Shown: in pieces, positions 8,767-17,941 of the stretch | Layout: every line of letters starts with the position of its first letter | Numbering within the stretch: the first letter of the stretch is position 1 | Assembly (NCBI RefSeq): GCF_002216775.1 | Contig: NZ_CP022315.1 | Coordinates: 2,728,001 to 2,792,000 of the forward strand | Direction: 5' to 3' | Source: Virgibacillus phasianinus | GTDB lineage: Bacteria; Bacillota; Bacilli; Bacillales; Amphibacillaceae | DNA length: 64,000 bases | Notes under the pieces: generated by a model | What the model was told of the DNA's origin: nothing | The model's database searches: none | Seen by the model: only the letters and a program-made list of their open reading frames with translations | Made by a program: the position numbers and the translations under genes

Positions 8767-9889
8767 AATATTGCTCCTTTCGTGCAAGCCAAATGATAAA
8801 TGTAATTAATAAAAACCAGGGCCAAAAATTAATTATATCCCCTGAGAGTAAAGGGTCTAAGGGGTTAATAAATCTAAACCATGGCAATTTAGCAATAAGT
8901 CCGTTGATCGGCAGTATTGCTCCACTGACTACTATTGATACAAGTGTTATGGTAAAAGAGAATACATAGTAACGGAATAAACGTTTAACAAATGATGCTA
9001 ATAAAAATGCTCCCATTACAAGAATGAGTCGATAACTGAACATGCCTGCAATAAAGGATAAACTTAATTGGACTTGATAAAACAAGTGGAAAATAACCAT
9101 TGTAATCAGATCTAATACGATTAATAAAGCACTGTAAAAAATAAGGCTTTTTACCAGATAATTTTTATAGCTTATACCCATAAATGCAAATCTAGGCAAA
9201 ACGGGTGATTGCTTTTCCTTTACGACCCAATCAAAAATAAGAAGTGTTGCCAGCATACTGAAGATGCCCCAAATTCCCCAGACACTCCAGAATGGTACTT
9301 CCTTTACAGGTTTTCCGCCAAATGTTCCAAAGTAAAAAGATGTTTGCAGCAGGTTTTCTTCATGCTGAATTTCTTTACTTCTTGCAATGATTTCTTCAAA
9401 AGTCCAGTTTGAGTCTGACTGATATTGTTCTGAAAGTTCATCTACTATATTAGCAGTCTTGGATCGCCCCGTTTCTTGTTGAACATAAGAAAGAATCATT
9501 TCTTTAACAGGTGTATACGCGAGCGATTGATTGGTCCGGTAGCTGGTAATGATGCTGTTTCTATTGCCCTTGTGTACTTGTTTGGAGAAATCCTGATCTA
9601 TAATAAAAACACTGTCAAGTTCATGCTTTTCTAATTGATAAAGTGCCTCATCTTTTGAAAGTTCGTTCGCTTTAATGAATGAAGCTGAAGAAATTTCATG
9701 TACCAGTTCTTTGGCGAACTGGTCATGTTTTTCCACCACGATACCAACAGGGACTTTACTATCATCTTGAACAGTGCCAGCTACAGATAATAGTGTGATT
9801 GTGCCAATTACCGGCAGCAAGAACCAAAACAATAAACTTATGGGATGCTTCTTAATATGCAGCAAACGTGCTTCAACAGTCTTCCTCAA
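8759..9889 (-). CDS. ABC-2 type permease B
   Basis: A 376-residue protein beginning (M)RKTVEARLLHIKKHPISLL. The TTG start at 9889 overlaps the TGA stop of permease A as TTGA and sits behind AAGGAG, so coupled translation is likely. One N-terminal helix, an extracellular domain of about 150 residues and about five C-terminal helices give the ABC-2 (YhgE/linearmycin-type) permease topology. A longer frame runs upstream into permease A but has no good start. It pairs with permease A as the transmembrane half of the exporter. Confidence 0.85.
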   Translation of the reverse strand: MRKTVEARLLHIKKHPISLLFWFLLPVIGTITLLSVAGTVQDDSKVPVGIVVEKHDQFAKELVHEISSASFIKANELSKDEALYQLEKHELDSVFIIDQDFSKQVHKGNRNSIITSYRTNQSLAYTPVKEMILSYVQQETGRSKTANIVDELSEQYQSDSNWTFEEIIARSKEIQHEENLLQTSFYFGTFGGKPVKEVPFWSVWGIWGIFSMLATLLIFDWVVKEKQSPVLPRFAFMGISYKNYLVKSLIFYSALLIVLDLITMVIFHLFYQVQLSLSFIAGMFSYRLILVMGAFLLASFVKRLFRYYVFSFTITLVSIVVSGAILPINGLIAKLPWFRFINPLDPLLSGDIINFWPWFLLITFIIWLARKEQYYA

Positions 9890-11109
9890 TTCGAAACACG
9901 CTCCTTCCATGTTGAAATGCCAAAGAGGACAAAGATGCCAATAAATACATAAAGAATAAGTGGCAGAAAATCTACAAAAACACGTTGATTCAGCACGATT
10001 TCCTGCATCCAATAGAATGCCTGATATGCAAAGTTATAGGGTAATAAGTTTTGCACGTAATATGGGAAATAAATAGTTGGAATGATTGCACCGCTTATAA
10101 GTAATGAAACAGCTGTATATACCATTTGAATAAATAAACGCATTTTTGGTGCTGTACAGATCACTTCAATTAAGGCAAGTCCAAGTAAAAACAGGAAACT
10201 GTAAAGCATTGTCAAAACCGCAACCTTAAAGTAATCACTTGGGAAAAGGTCTATGGAAAATACCGTGATAAATCCAATGAAAACAATTACGGTAAAACTG
10301 ATTGTTACAAGCCAGGATACGAAAATTTTGGCTAATATTTGATCGGACTCCTTTACATTGTATAATCGCATTCGCGCTTTTATCCGGGCTCCATCATCCC
10401 TCGATAAAACGGTGTAAATTTCCAAAATCCAAATGGTCAAAATAATAAATATACCTCCAAGACAGTAGTAATGAACAGGGGAGTTCGTAACACTATTTGC
10501 AATGATCTCCTCGTCAACAATTTTGTCTTTCCCTAAAGTATAAAAAACAAAGTCAGTAAATTGGTTGAACAGAAAGTCATTTCTTGTTTCATCGTCCATT
10601 GTTAATTGCTTAGCATAATAATTGATCGTAAGAATATTGGCCTGTGCAGTTTTGATATGACGAGATACACTGTCAACCAGTTCTTTCACCAAGTAACTTT
10701 CCATTTTTTTATCCGGATTCCCAATAATCTTTAACGTGACAGATGTACCATTGTATAAGTTTTCTACAAAATCATCCGGAAAAATTATGTATGCACTTAA
10801 ATGATCATTTTGTAACTTCTGTTTTGCTTTTTCACCAGACATGACGTTTAGCTGAATAAAGTTATTTAATTGGGATGATTCCTCAATAAGGTCAACAATC
10901 AATTTCGTTTCTTTCGACTGATCATGGTCAACTAGGCCAACTTGAATAGCTTCACCTTCATCGGGGATGAAAAAGGATATGGCAATATATGCTGATAGGC
11001 TTACCAAAATAATCGGAAACAGAAAAAGAAGAGGAAGTGATGGCCACTTCCTCAGTAATTGTTTGACATTATTTTTGGTAAACAGAATTACGTGATGAAT
11101 AAAACCCAT
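9886..11109 (-). CDS. ABC-2 type permease A
   Basis: A 407-residue protein with an N-terminal helix (about residues 24-46), a long extracytoplasmic region rich in charged residues, then five or six C-terminal membrane helices. This is the ABC-2 permease architecture, shared with permease B, so the transporter is probably a heterodimer. The ATG at 11109 follows ACGGGTG. It starts 18 nt after the stop of the anchored protein and overlaps permease B by 4 nt. Confidence 0.85.
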   Translation of the reverse strand: MGFIHHVILFTKNNVKQLLRKWPSLPLLFLFPIILVSLSAYIAISFFIPDEGEAIQVGLVDHDQSKETKLIVDLIEESSQLNNFIQLNVMSGEKAKQKLQNDHLSAYIIFPDDFVENLYNGTSVTLKIIGNPDKKMESYLVKELVDSVSRHIKTAQANILTINYYAKQLTMDDETRNDFLFNQFTDFVFYTLGKDKIVDEEIIANSVTNSPVHYYCLGGIFIILTIWILEIYTVLSRDDGARIKARMRLYNVKESDQILAKIFVSWLVTISFTVIVFIGFITVFSIDLFPSDYFKVAVLTMLYSFLFLLGLALIEVICTAPKMRLFIQMVYTAVSLLISGAIIPTIYFPYYVQNLLPYNFAYQAFYWMQEIVLNQRVFVDFLPLILYVFIGIFVLFGISTWKERVSN

Positions 11110-11127
11110 TTACATACACCCGTTTCT

Positions 11128-12741
11128 TTAAAATCCGTTTAGGTTGCCACTTGTGCCCATGATCTTAAATGCCCATTTTTGGAATTGTGGAGTAACCTCG
11201 TTTTGGAAATACTGCATGATTTCATTAACTTTCATGCTGCCAATATCCTTAACGTCCTGATCTTGTGGAATTTCTACTTTTTTTATAAGTTTTGCATCTT
11301 TCGCTACCTGAAGACTGAAAACATCCTCAGGCATGCCAGGCAGTTGTAGCGAAAGGGTATTCTCGGAATTCATCTTATCCTCGTTATAGGCTGCATTGCC
11401 TGACCAGGTTAATTGCCCCTCATCCGTTCCAGTTTTTAGTGCAAATATACGTTCAAAATCCCGTTTTCCATCCTTTAATGTGGAGGTACCTTCATATGTG
11501 AATTCACCATCACCGGCTGCTAGTTTAATAGAATCATCGGCTTTATTGTTCTTCCATGACAGATCGCCAGTTACTGTCAATTCATTTTCAGCAGTTGCTG
11601 AATCCTTTGCACCTTCTATAAACCCAAGGGTGTAGTCGAACGTCTGATTAGATTCTCCGAGTATTTGTGTTCCATTAATCGTGAATGTTAGCAGTTCATC
11701 TTCGGATGGCCCCATGGTTAATGAAAAATCGCGTTTAACAATAAGATCATCTCTCACCCAAATAGTAGAAGTCATTCCATCGGGGATTTGGAATGATTCA
11801 AGTTGCTTGATCGCATTTTCAAGCGTCGTATCAAACTCTTCCATCATGTCATCCAAGTCATTTTGCAGCCCTGGAGTTAAATTGGAAGTTGAAACCCCCG
11901 CACCTAAGGTTTGAATTGCCAGCTGTTCTTTAATGATTTCTTTTAATCGTTTATCATCTTTCATCCTCTTCATTGTTGATGATAGAATATCTTTTACTTG
12001 TTTTTCTGATAAATGGAATGTAAGTTTTTCAGCATCAATAGATTTTTCATTTACTTTTATAGAATCATCGGCTGCTTTAAATGCATCATCAGGCAGGTTA
12101 TCGTAAATCGTTTCCAGGTATTCTTTTTGTAAATATTTTTGATCATCTTTTGATAGAACCTCAGACCCATTAAAAAATGTTTCAAAATCAACTTTTTCTT
12201 TACCAGTATATACGGTCGGGTCAACTTCATGAAGCAGTTTTCCAACGTCCGCATCTTTAACCTGAAGCAATTCTTTCAGGAAAGGAAGTTCAACTAATAA
12301 TTTGTTTGAAGTTAAATAAAAATTTAGCCCATCAATCGTGATTCCGCCAAATGCTCCACTAACCTCTGTAGCCATTCTTTTTTCTTTCGTATCCATCGCA
12401 TTGTGAATGGTTAAAGTTGAATTATTAATGATTTGCGCTGGACCAAAGGTAGTAAGATTGGCGTTAGGGTCGTTATATGTAGCTGAAAGTTCCAATGTTG
12501 TATCGACCGGATTATCTTGTACATTTTCCTGCCAATTCAACTCTGGTTCAAAGCGTTTTTCAAATTGATCTCCAATGACCTCAAAACTGGTTTTTTCGGC
12601 CAAAAAGTACTTTTGCTTATCGGAAATATTTAACAGAACAAATGCTGAAACGCTTCCCCCAATTATTAATAACGCAGTAATAATGAAGATTATAAATTTT
12701 TTCGACGTACCCCTTTTACGATTGTTGCTTGATCCATCCAT
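11128..12741 (-). CDS. Large membrane-anchored extracellular protein of unknown function
   Basis: A 537-residue protein with a short basic cytoplasmic tail, one membrane helix (about residues 15-37) and a large extracytoplasmic region. It has no Cys lipobox and no catalytic motif that I recognise. The C-terminal half is rich in alternating beta-type stretches (LTVTGDLSWKNN, GEFTYEGTSTLKDGK, GQLTWSGNAAY), resembling the DUF6583 type seen in Firmicutes; that family name is tentative. It is the first gene of the ABC-2 operon, which suggests an accessory, sensor or substrate-handling role. Confidence 0.7.
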   Translation of the reverse strand: MDGSSNNRKRGTSKKFIIFIITALLIIGGSVSAFVLLNISDKQKYFLAEKTSFEVIGDQFEKRFEPELNWQENVQDNPVDTTLELSATYNDPNANLTTFGPAQIINNSTLTIHNAMDTKEKRMATEVSGAFGGITIDGLNFYLTSNKLLVELPFLKELLQVKDADVGKLLHEVDPTVYTGKEKVDFETFFNGSEVLSKDDQKYLQKEYLETIYDNLPDDAFKAADDSIKVNEKSIDAEKLTFHLSEKQVKDILSSTMKRMKDDKRLKEIIKEQLAIQTLGAGVSTSNLTPGLQNDLDDMMEEFDTTLENAIKQLESFQIPDGMTSTIWVRDDLIVKRDFSLTMGPSEDELLTFTINGTQILGESNQTFDYTLGFIEGAKDSATAENELTVTGDLSWKNNKADDSIKLAAGDGEFTYEGTSTLKDGKRDFERIFALKTGTDEGQLTWSGNAAYNEDKMNSENTLSLQLPGMPEDVFSLQVAKDAKLIKKVEIPQDQDVKDIGSMKVNEIMQYFQNEVTPQFQKWAFKIMGTSGNLNGF

Positions 12742-12826
12742 GAAATAAAACCTCTTTCTTTACTTTTTTATGTAATCATATGTATGATGAAAGATCTTGA
12801 TGAATAACAAACATGTACATAAATTC

Positions 12827-12854
12827 ATTTTACATTGCAATCAAAAATAGTCAA
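12827..12854 (-). promoter_or_regulatory. Candidate sigma-A promoter of the ABC-2 operon
   Basis: On the minus strand TTGACT (12854-12849) and TAAAAT (12832-12827) have a 16-bp spacer, about 85 nt before the first start codon. Confidence 0.5.
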
Positions 12855-12869
12855 CGTGTCATTTGACAA

Positions 12870-12904
12870 AAAATAAAAAAGATAGATGCTTTGGAGCATC
12901 TATC
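12870..12904 (-). terminator. Terminator of sspI
   Basis: Read on the minus strand, GATAGATGCT, a short loop and AGCATCTATC are followed by TTTTTTATTTTTT. Confidence 0.75.
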
Positions 12905-12911
12905 CATGTGT

Positions 12912-13133
12912 TTAGCCAGCGGTTGTACTTTTTACACCTTGTTCTAGGGCATCGATCATATCTTTCTTTTCCCCTTCATCCGATTGCTTCCAAATTAATT
13001 CAAATAGAACTCCTAAACCTGGCAGCATTTTTTCCTCACCGTTTTGAATTGCATCAACTATGGTTTCCTCCAGCTGATGTTGGTCATTTGTCGCTATATT
13101 TGACAGAATTGCTTTACGAAGATTCAAATCCAT
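12912..13133 (-). CDS. sspI: Small acid-soluble spore protein SspI
   Basis: A 73-residue minor SASP beginning [13 protein letters not shown], with the conserved [17 protein letters not shown] core. It is packaged in the forespore under sigma-G in B. subtilis. The ATG at 13133 follows GAGGAG by 8 nt; an in-frame GTG three codons upstream overlaps that site and is less likely. It is divergent from ysgA, as in B. subtilis. I could not identify a convincing sigma-G promoter. Confidence 0.93.
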   Translation of the reverse strand: MDLNLRKAILSNIATNDQHQLEETIVDAIQNGEEKMLPGLGVLFELIWKQSDEGEKKDMIDALEQGVKSTTAG

Positions 13134-13168
13134 TTTATTCACTCCTCATTAATTTTAACTATAAATAG

Positions 13169-13198
13169 TTTGACCTAGATAATGTGAAATATGTATGA
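13169..13198 (+). promoter_or_regulatory. Candidate sigma-A promoter of ysgA
   Basis: TTGACC (13169-13174) and TATGAT (13193-13198) are 18 bp apart, about 30 nt before the ysgA ATG. Confidence 0.5.
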
Positions 13199-13228
13199 TA
13201 ACAATATAATTAATGAGGATGCGATTTA

Positions 13229-13966
13229 ATGTTAACATCAGTAAAAAATGCACAGGTTAAAAATTGGGCTAAACTAAAAATGAAAAAGTTCCGAATGAAA
13301 ACAGGGATGTTTCTAGTTGAAGGAGAGCACTTAGTAACAGAGGTGCATCATAGCAATTGGGAAATCGAACAAATTATTGTACAAAATGGAATGGATGCAC
13401 CGGAATTTGCTTTTGATTATTCCATTACAATTGTAGCGGAAAATGTTTTTCAGCATATAACGGATACCAGAACACCACAAGGAATTGCGGCGATTGTGAA
13501 AATGAAAGAGCAGGAATGGGTTGATCCGCATACAGTTCTGTTAATTGACTCTGTACAGGATCCAGGCAACCTAGGAACAATGATACGGACAGCAGACGCA
13601 GTTGGATTTGACGCTGTCATTGTTGGCGGGAAATCGGTTGATCTCTATAATGAAAAAACAGTACGGTCGACACAGGGGTCATTGTTTCATATTCCGGTCT
13701 TTCAGGAAAAATTATCTGTGAAAATACCTCCGCTAAAAGAGAAGGGCTTTGCTGTATGGGCAACTACTCTTGATCAGGCAATGTCATATAAAGATGTCCC
13801 GGTAACAAGTAAAGTAGCATTACTGGTAGGGAATGAAGGTAATGGAGTCGATGGATCATTGCTTGATTTGGCAGATTACAATGTGAAGATACCTATCCAT
13901 GGTCAAGCGGAATCCTTAAATGTAAGTGTTGCAGCCGGCATTTTAATGTATCATATTAAGGGATAG
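13229..13966 (+). CDS. ysgA: TrmH-family (SPOUT) RNA 2'-O-methyltransferase
   Basis: A 245-residue SpoU/TrmH enzyme using S-adenosylmethionine. The three SPOUT motifs are present: DPGNLGTMIRTADAVGFDAV (about residues 111-130), LLVGNEGNGV, and IPIHGQAESLNVSVAAGILMY at the C-terminus. The N-terminal region resembles the RNA-binding substrate domain of rRNA methyltransferases. Whether the target is rRNA or tRNA cannot be told from sequence. It sits upstream of pheS as in B. subtilis. Confidence 0.88.
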   Translation: MLTSVKNAQVKNWAKLKMKKFRMKTGMFLVEGEHLVTEVHHSNWEIEQIIVQNGMDAPEFAFDYSITIVAENVFQHITDTRTPQGIAAIVKMKEQEWVDPHTVLLIDSVQDPGNLGTMIRTADAVGFDAVIVGGKSVDLYNEKTVRSTQGSLFHIPVFQEKLSVKIPPLKEKGFAVWATTLDQAMSYKDVPVTSKVALLVGNEGNGVDGSLLDLADYNVKIPIHGQAESLNVSVAAGILMYHIKG

Positions 13967-13969
13967 GGC

Positions 13970-13998
13970 TTGCAACGGGAGGATATTTTATCTATAAT
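13970..13998 (+). promoter_or_regulatory. sigma-A promoter of the pheST leader
   Basis: TTGCAA (13970-13975), a 17-bp spacer and TATAAT (13993-13998), directly after ysgA and upstream of the T-box leader. Confidence 0.6.
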
Positions 13999-14004
13999 TA
14001 ATAT

Positions 14005-14291
14005 AAATTTAAAATAACAAGCAATGAAAGAGCAATTAGCGATTAGCGGAAATAGTACAGGAAGGAAATGCCTTAGATTGGGAGTGTTTCTACTATTTAA
14101 TTGGTAATTATTCACTCTGGAGCTGACACTTGGACCTTATATGAAAAGCGCAGGCGTTAGGCAAGTTAAGTAAAGGTGTTCCGGATTATATCCGTTATCA
14201 GAATGAAGCGATGAACAATGGATTATGATTGTTCGTTATTAGGGTGGTACCGCGAAATAACAACCTCGTCCCTTTATGGACGGGGTTTTTT
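14005..14291 (+). promoter_or_regulatory. T-box leader of pheST
   Basis: The T-box AGGGTGGTACCGCG lies at 14241-14254. It is followed by the terminator CCTCGTCC-CTTTAT-GGACGGGG and a T-run (14264-14291). An AAATAGTA/TACTATTT stem (about 14051-14098) fits stem I. A TTC at 14111-14113 is a candidate phenylalanine specifier, but I could not fold the leader well enough to be sure. Uncharged tRNA-Phe should relieve termination. Confidence 0.9.
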
Positions 14292-14316
14292 ATATGCGAA
14301 AAAGGAGGCTAAAGTA

Positions 14317-15351
14317 ATGAAGGAAGAATTGGAAACACTTCAGCAGGAGGCATTAGGCAAAATAAAAGATGTAAAGCAATTAAAAGAACTTCAGGGAATT
14401 CGTGTCGCCTATCTAGGTAAAAAAGGTTCCCTAACAGGGGTCCTTAGAGGTATGGGCAAACTTTCAAAGGAAGAGCGTCCTGTGATTGGTGAAATTGCTA
14501 ATCGTGTGCGCGAAACAATCACTGCAGCACTGGATGAAAAGGGCGATGTCTTAAATGAACAGGCTCTTGAGGAACAACTGGCAAGCGAAACAATTGATGT
14601 CACATTACCGGGACGTCCGGTCCATGTAGGTGGTTCGCATCTGTTAACAACAATCGTTGAAGATATTGAGGACCTATTTATCGGTATGGGATATGAAGTA
14701 AGAGAAGGTCCTGAAGTAGAAACAGATTACTTTAACTTTGAAGCATTGAATCTACCGAAAGACCACCCTGCCCGTGATATGCAGGATTCATTTTATCTAA
14801 CAAATGAGCTCCTGCTCCGAACGCATACATCTCCAGTTCAAGCGCGAACGATGCAAGGACTTGAGGGGAGTAAACCAGTTAAAATGATTTGTCCTGGTAA
14901 GGTATATCGCCGTGATACGGATGATGCGACTCATTCCCATCAATTCACACAGATAGAGGGACTTTATGTAGACAAAAATGTTCGAATGAGTGATTTAAAA
15001 GGTACTCTTGACGCATTTGCTAAAAAGATGTTTGGTGTGGAACGGGAAATTCGTTTACGTCCGAGTTTTTTCCCGTTTACGGAACCATCAGTTGAAATGG
15101 ATATATCCTGTAAGGTATGCAACGGTGAAGGTTGTTCTGTTTGTAAAGGTACAGGATGGATAGAAATTTTAGGTGCAGGCATGGTCCATCCAAATGTATT
15201 GGAAATGGCCGGCTTTGATTCAACTGTATATACAGGATTCGCGTTTGGTATGGGACCTGAGCGAATTGCAATGTTGAAGTATGGCATTGATGACATTCGT
15301 CAGTTCTACACGAATGACAAACGATTCTTAAAACAATACCATCAAGCATAA
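14317..15351 (+). CDS. pheS: Phenylalanyl-tRNA synthetase alpha subunit
   Basis: A 344-residue catalytic subunit of the alpha2-beta2 enzyme. The ATG at 14317 follows AAAGGAGG; an in-frame extension upstream runs through the T-box and is not real. An N-terminal coiled-coil arm (about residues 1-85) is followed by the class II core: [36 protein letters not shown], a Cys-rich [17 protein letters not shown] and [14 protein letters not shown]. Length is normal. pheT follows after 15 nt. Confidence 0.97.
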   Translation: MKEELETLQQEALGKIKDVKQLKELQGIRVAYLGKKGSLTGVLRGMGKLSKEERPVIGEIANRVRETITAALDEKGDVLNEQALEEQLASETIDVTLPGRPVHVGGSHLLTTIVEDIEDLFIGMGYEVREGPEVETDYFNFEALNLPKDHPARDMQDSFYLTNELLLRTHTSPVQARTMQGLEGSKPVKMICPGKVYRRDTDDATHSHQFTQIEGLYVDKNVRMSDLKGTLDAFAKKMFGVEREIRLRPSFFPFTEPSVEMDISCKVCNGEGCSVCKGTGWIEILGAGMVHPNVLEMAGFDSTVYTGFAFGMGPERIAMLKYGIDDIRQFYTNDKRFLKQYHQA

Positions 15352-15366
15352 GGGAGGGAGATAACG

Positions 15367-17793
15367 ATGTTAGTTTCGTTAAATTGGTTACAGAACTATA
15401 TTGATATTGGAGATATAACACCTGAAGACCTTGCTGAGAAGATTACTAAGTCAGGTATTGAGGTTGAAGGCATTGAATATGTTGCAGAGAAAAGTGAAAA
15501 TGTTGTGGTTGGATATGTGAAATCATGTGAGCAACATCCAAATGCAGATAAATTAAATCTTTGCCAGGTTGACGTTGGTGATGAAACATTACAAATTATT
15601 TGCGGCGCGCCTAACATTAAGCAGGGATTAAAGGTTGCCGTTGCTAAACCAAAGGCCGTGCTGCCGGGAAATTTTAAAATCAAAAAAGTTAAACTTCGGG
15701 GAATCGAATCAAACGGCATGATTTGTTCCTTGCAGGAGCTGGGTATCGCAGAAAAATATGTGCCTAAGGATGTAGCGGATGGCATCTTTGTATTTCCGGA
15801 TGATGTGAAGATTGGTGTAGATGTAACGCCATTGTTAAACCTCGATGACGCAATACTTGAGTTGGGCCTAACGCCAAACAGAGCAGATTGTTTAAGTATG
15901 CTCGGTGTAGTTTATGAAGTTGGTGCTATTTTGGATAGACACATCCATTTACCTGATGAAGCATATACCACAGGTGATGGAAATACAAAAGATTATATTT
16001 CCGTTTCCATTGAGGATGCGAAACTTGCCCCATATTACGGAGCGTTTGTTGTAAAGAATATTACAGTCAAGCCGTCACCATTATGGATGCGTAACTATTT
16101 AATGGCGGCAGGGATTCGCCCAATTAATAATGTTGTGGATATTACAAACTATGTGTTACTGGAATATGGCCAACCATTGCACGCTTTTGATTATGACCGG
16201 TTGGGTTTCAAAGAAATTTTGGTTAGGCAAGCGAAAGATAACGAACAGATTGTTACGTTGGATGACCAGGAACGCAGTCTTTCGTCTGACCATTTAGTAA
16301 TCACAAATGGAACAAAGCCAATTGCCCTTGCAGGGGTTATGGGTGGAGCGAACACAGAGGTGCATGATGAAACGAAATCTTTATTGGTGGAAGCGGCATA
16401 TTTTAACCCAATCTCCGTCAGAAGAACTGTGAAGGATACAGGACTTCGCAGTGAATCAAGTACACGTTTTGAAAAAGGCGTTGATCCAAATCGAATAAAG
16501 CGTGCGGGAATGCGTGCATGCCAATTGCTTGTGAAATATGCTGATGGAGTTGTTCTTGAAAATCCAGTGGAAGTTGATCATTTGGATGTTGAAGAAAAGC
16601 ATGTCACCATTACAACTGATGAGGTAAATAAACGACTTGGTACCAATATTAGCAATGATGAAATTGGCAGCATATTGACGAAACTCCGCTTTTCATACAA
16701 GGGCCAAAATGGCACATTCCATGTAACAATACCTACACGCCGTGGGGATATCTCGATTTTTGAAGATATGCTTGAGGAAGTGGCTCGGATATATGGGTAT
16801 GATAATCTGCCATTTACTTTGCCAACTGGCTATGGACAGGGTGGAAAATTATCAGACCGTCAACAGCTAAAACGTGATATCAAAGGATACTTACAAGCAG
16901 CGGGATTAATGGAAACAATCACGTATTCCTTAACAAATAATAATTATATTTCCACTTTTGTTAGTCCGGAAATAGAAGAACAAAATGTTATCCCAGTTAA
17001 GCTAGCTATGCCAATGAGTGAAGATCATAGTCATTTACGGTTGAGTTCTGTACCAGAACTGCTGCAAACAGTTGCATACAATAATGCCCGGAACCAATCC
17101 GATATTGCGTATTATGAGCTGGGTTCTGTTTTCCTTTCACAAGAATCAGCTTTGAAAGAGCAGCCGCTCGAACAACTTCGTCTGGCTGGAGCACTTTCTG
17201 GATTGTGGCATGAGCACCAATGGCAGCAGGAAAGGAAGCCCGTTGATTTTTATGTGTTGAAGGGGATAGTGGAAGGATTACTTGACTTTTTGAATATTCC
17301 TGTCACCTTTAAACAAGCTAAATTAGCCGACATGCACCCAGGCCGATGTGCGGTGTTATCCATTGGTGAGCAGGTTGTAGGTTATCTTGGTCAGGTTCAT
17401 CCACGCATTGAGCAACAGATGGATTTAGCTGAAACATATGTATTTGATATTAATTTAGATATAGTTCTCGAAAGTTACGAACATGTCCCAGCGTATAAAC
17501 AACAATCAAAGTATCCTTCGATTGGAAGGGACATCGCATTCGTACTCCGTGACGAGGTTCGTGCTGGTGATGTAAAAGCGGTAATTGAAAGTGTTGGTCA
17601 GCCACTGGTCAAAAATGTTCATATCTTTGATGTGTACACAGGTGAACATTTACCCGAGGGTGAAAAATCTATAGCCTATCGTCTGTTGTATCAAGATGAT
17701 ACACGAACATTGAAGGATGATGAGGTCGAAGAATCATTTCAGGCGATTATTGAGGCAATTAAAACAAAATTTAATGCTTATGTTAGATCATAA
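15367..17793 (+). CDS. pheT: Phenylalanyl-tRNA synthetase beta subunit
   Basis: An 808-residue beta subunit. An EMAP-like tRNA-binding domain occupies about residues 40-155, and the B3/B4 editing domain lies around 210-390 with the GIRPINNVVDITNYV motif. The B5 domain and catalytic-like core are central, and a C-terminal FDX-ACB anticodon-binding domain (KYPSIGRDIAFVL) spans about 715-808. The ribosome binding site is GGGAGGGAG. It is co-transcribed with pheS under T-box control and ends at a good terminator. Confidence 0.97.
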   Translation: MLVSLNWLQNYIDIGDITPEDLAEKITKSGIEVEGIEYVAEKSENVVVGYVKSCEQHPNADKLNLCQVDVGDETLQIICGAPNIKQGLKVAVAKPKAVLPGNFKIKKVKLRGIESNGMICSLQELGIAEKYVPKDVADGIFVFPDDVKIGVDVTPLLNLDDAILELGLTPNRADCLSMLGVVYEVGAILDRHIHLPDEAYTTGDGNTKDYISVSIEDAKLAPYYGAFVVKNITVKPSPLWMRNYLMAAGIRPINNVVDITNYVLLEYGQPLHAFDYDRLGFKEILVRQAKDNEQIVTLDDQERSLSSDHLVITNGTKPIALAGVMGGANTEVHDETKSLLVEAAYFNPISVRRTVKDTGLRSESSTRFEKGVDPNRIKRAGMRACQLLVKYADGVVLENPVEVDHLDVEEKHVTITTDEVNKRLGTNISNDEIGSILTKLRFSYKGQNGTFHVTIPTRRGDISIFEDMLEEVARIYGYDNLPFTLPTGYGQGGKLSDRQQLKRDIKGYLQAAGLMETITYSLTNNNYISTFVSPEIEEQNVIPVKLAMPMSEDHSHLRLSSVPELLQTVAYNNARNQSDIAYYELGSVFLSQESALKEQPLEQLRLAGALSGLWHEHQWQQERKPVDFYVLKGIVEGLLDFLNIPVTFKQAKLADMHPGRCAVLSIGEQVVGYLGQVHPRIEQQMDLAETYVFDINLDIVLESYEHVPAYKQQSKYPSIGRDIAFVLRDEVRAGDVKAVIESVGQPLVKNVHIFDVYTGEHLPEGEKSIAYRLLYQDDTRTLKDDEVEESFQAIIEAIKTKFNAYVRS

Positions 17794-17796
17794 AAT

Positions 17797-17840
17797 AGAG
17801 CTGTCCCAGAAAGGTTGAATCCCTTGGGGCAGCTTTTCTT
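17797..17840 (+). terminator. Terminator after pheT
   Basis: AGCTGTCCCAGAAAGG (from 17799) pairs with CCCTTGGGGCAGCT and runs into TTTTCTT. Confidence 0.75.
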
Positions 17841-17941
17841 GGAATATATAAAATTTGACTTTATTAAGCTTGCTTAACTGGCAGCTGTTTTCCTTATTTC
17901 ATTGTGAAGGCCCAGTTTGTACATTGCGCCCTGCGCTCTTC

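Noticed and set aside
9890-10012. N-terminal extension of ABC-2 permease B
   Set aside because: It lies inside permease A in another frame and has no proper start; the TTG overlapping the stop of permease A fits better.
14218-14316. N-terminal extension of pheS
   Set aside because: It runs through the T-box and terminator; the ATG at 14317 has a strong ribosome binding site and gives the normal length.
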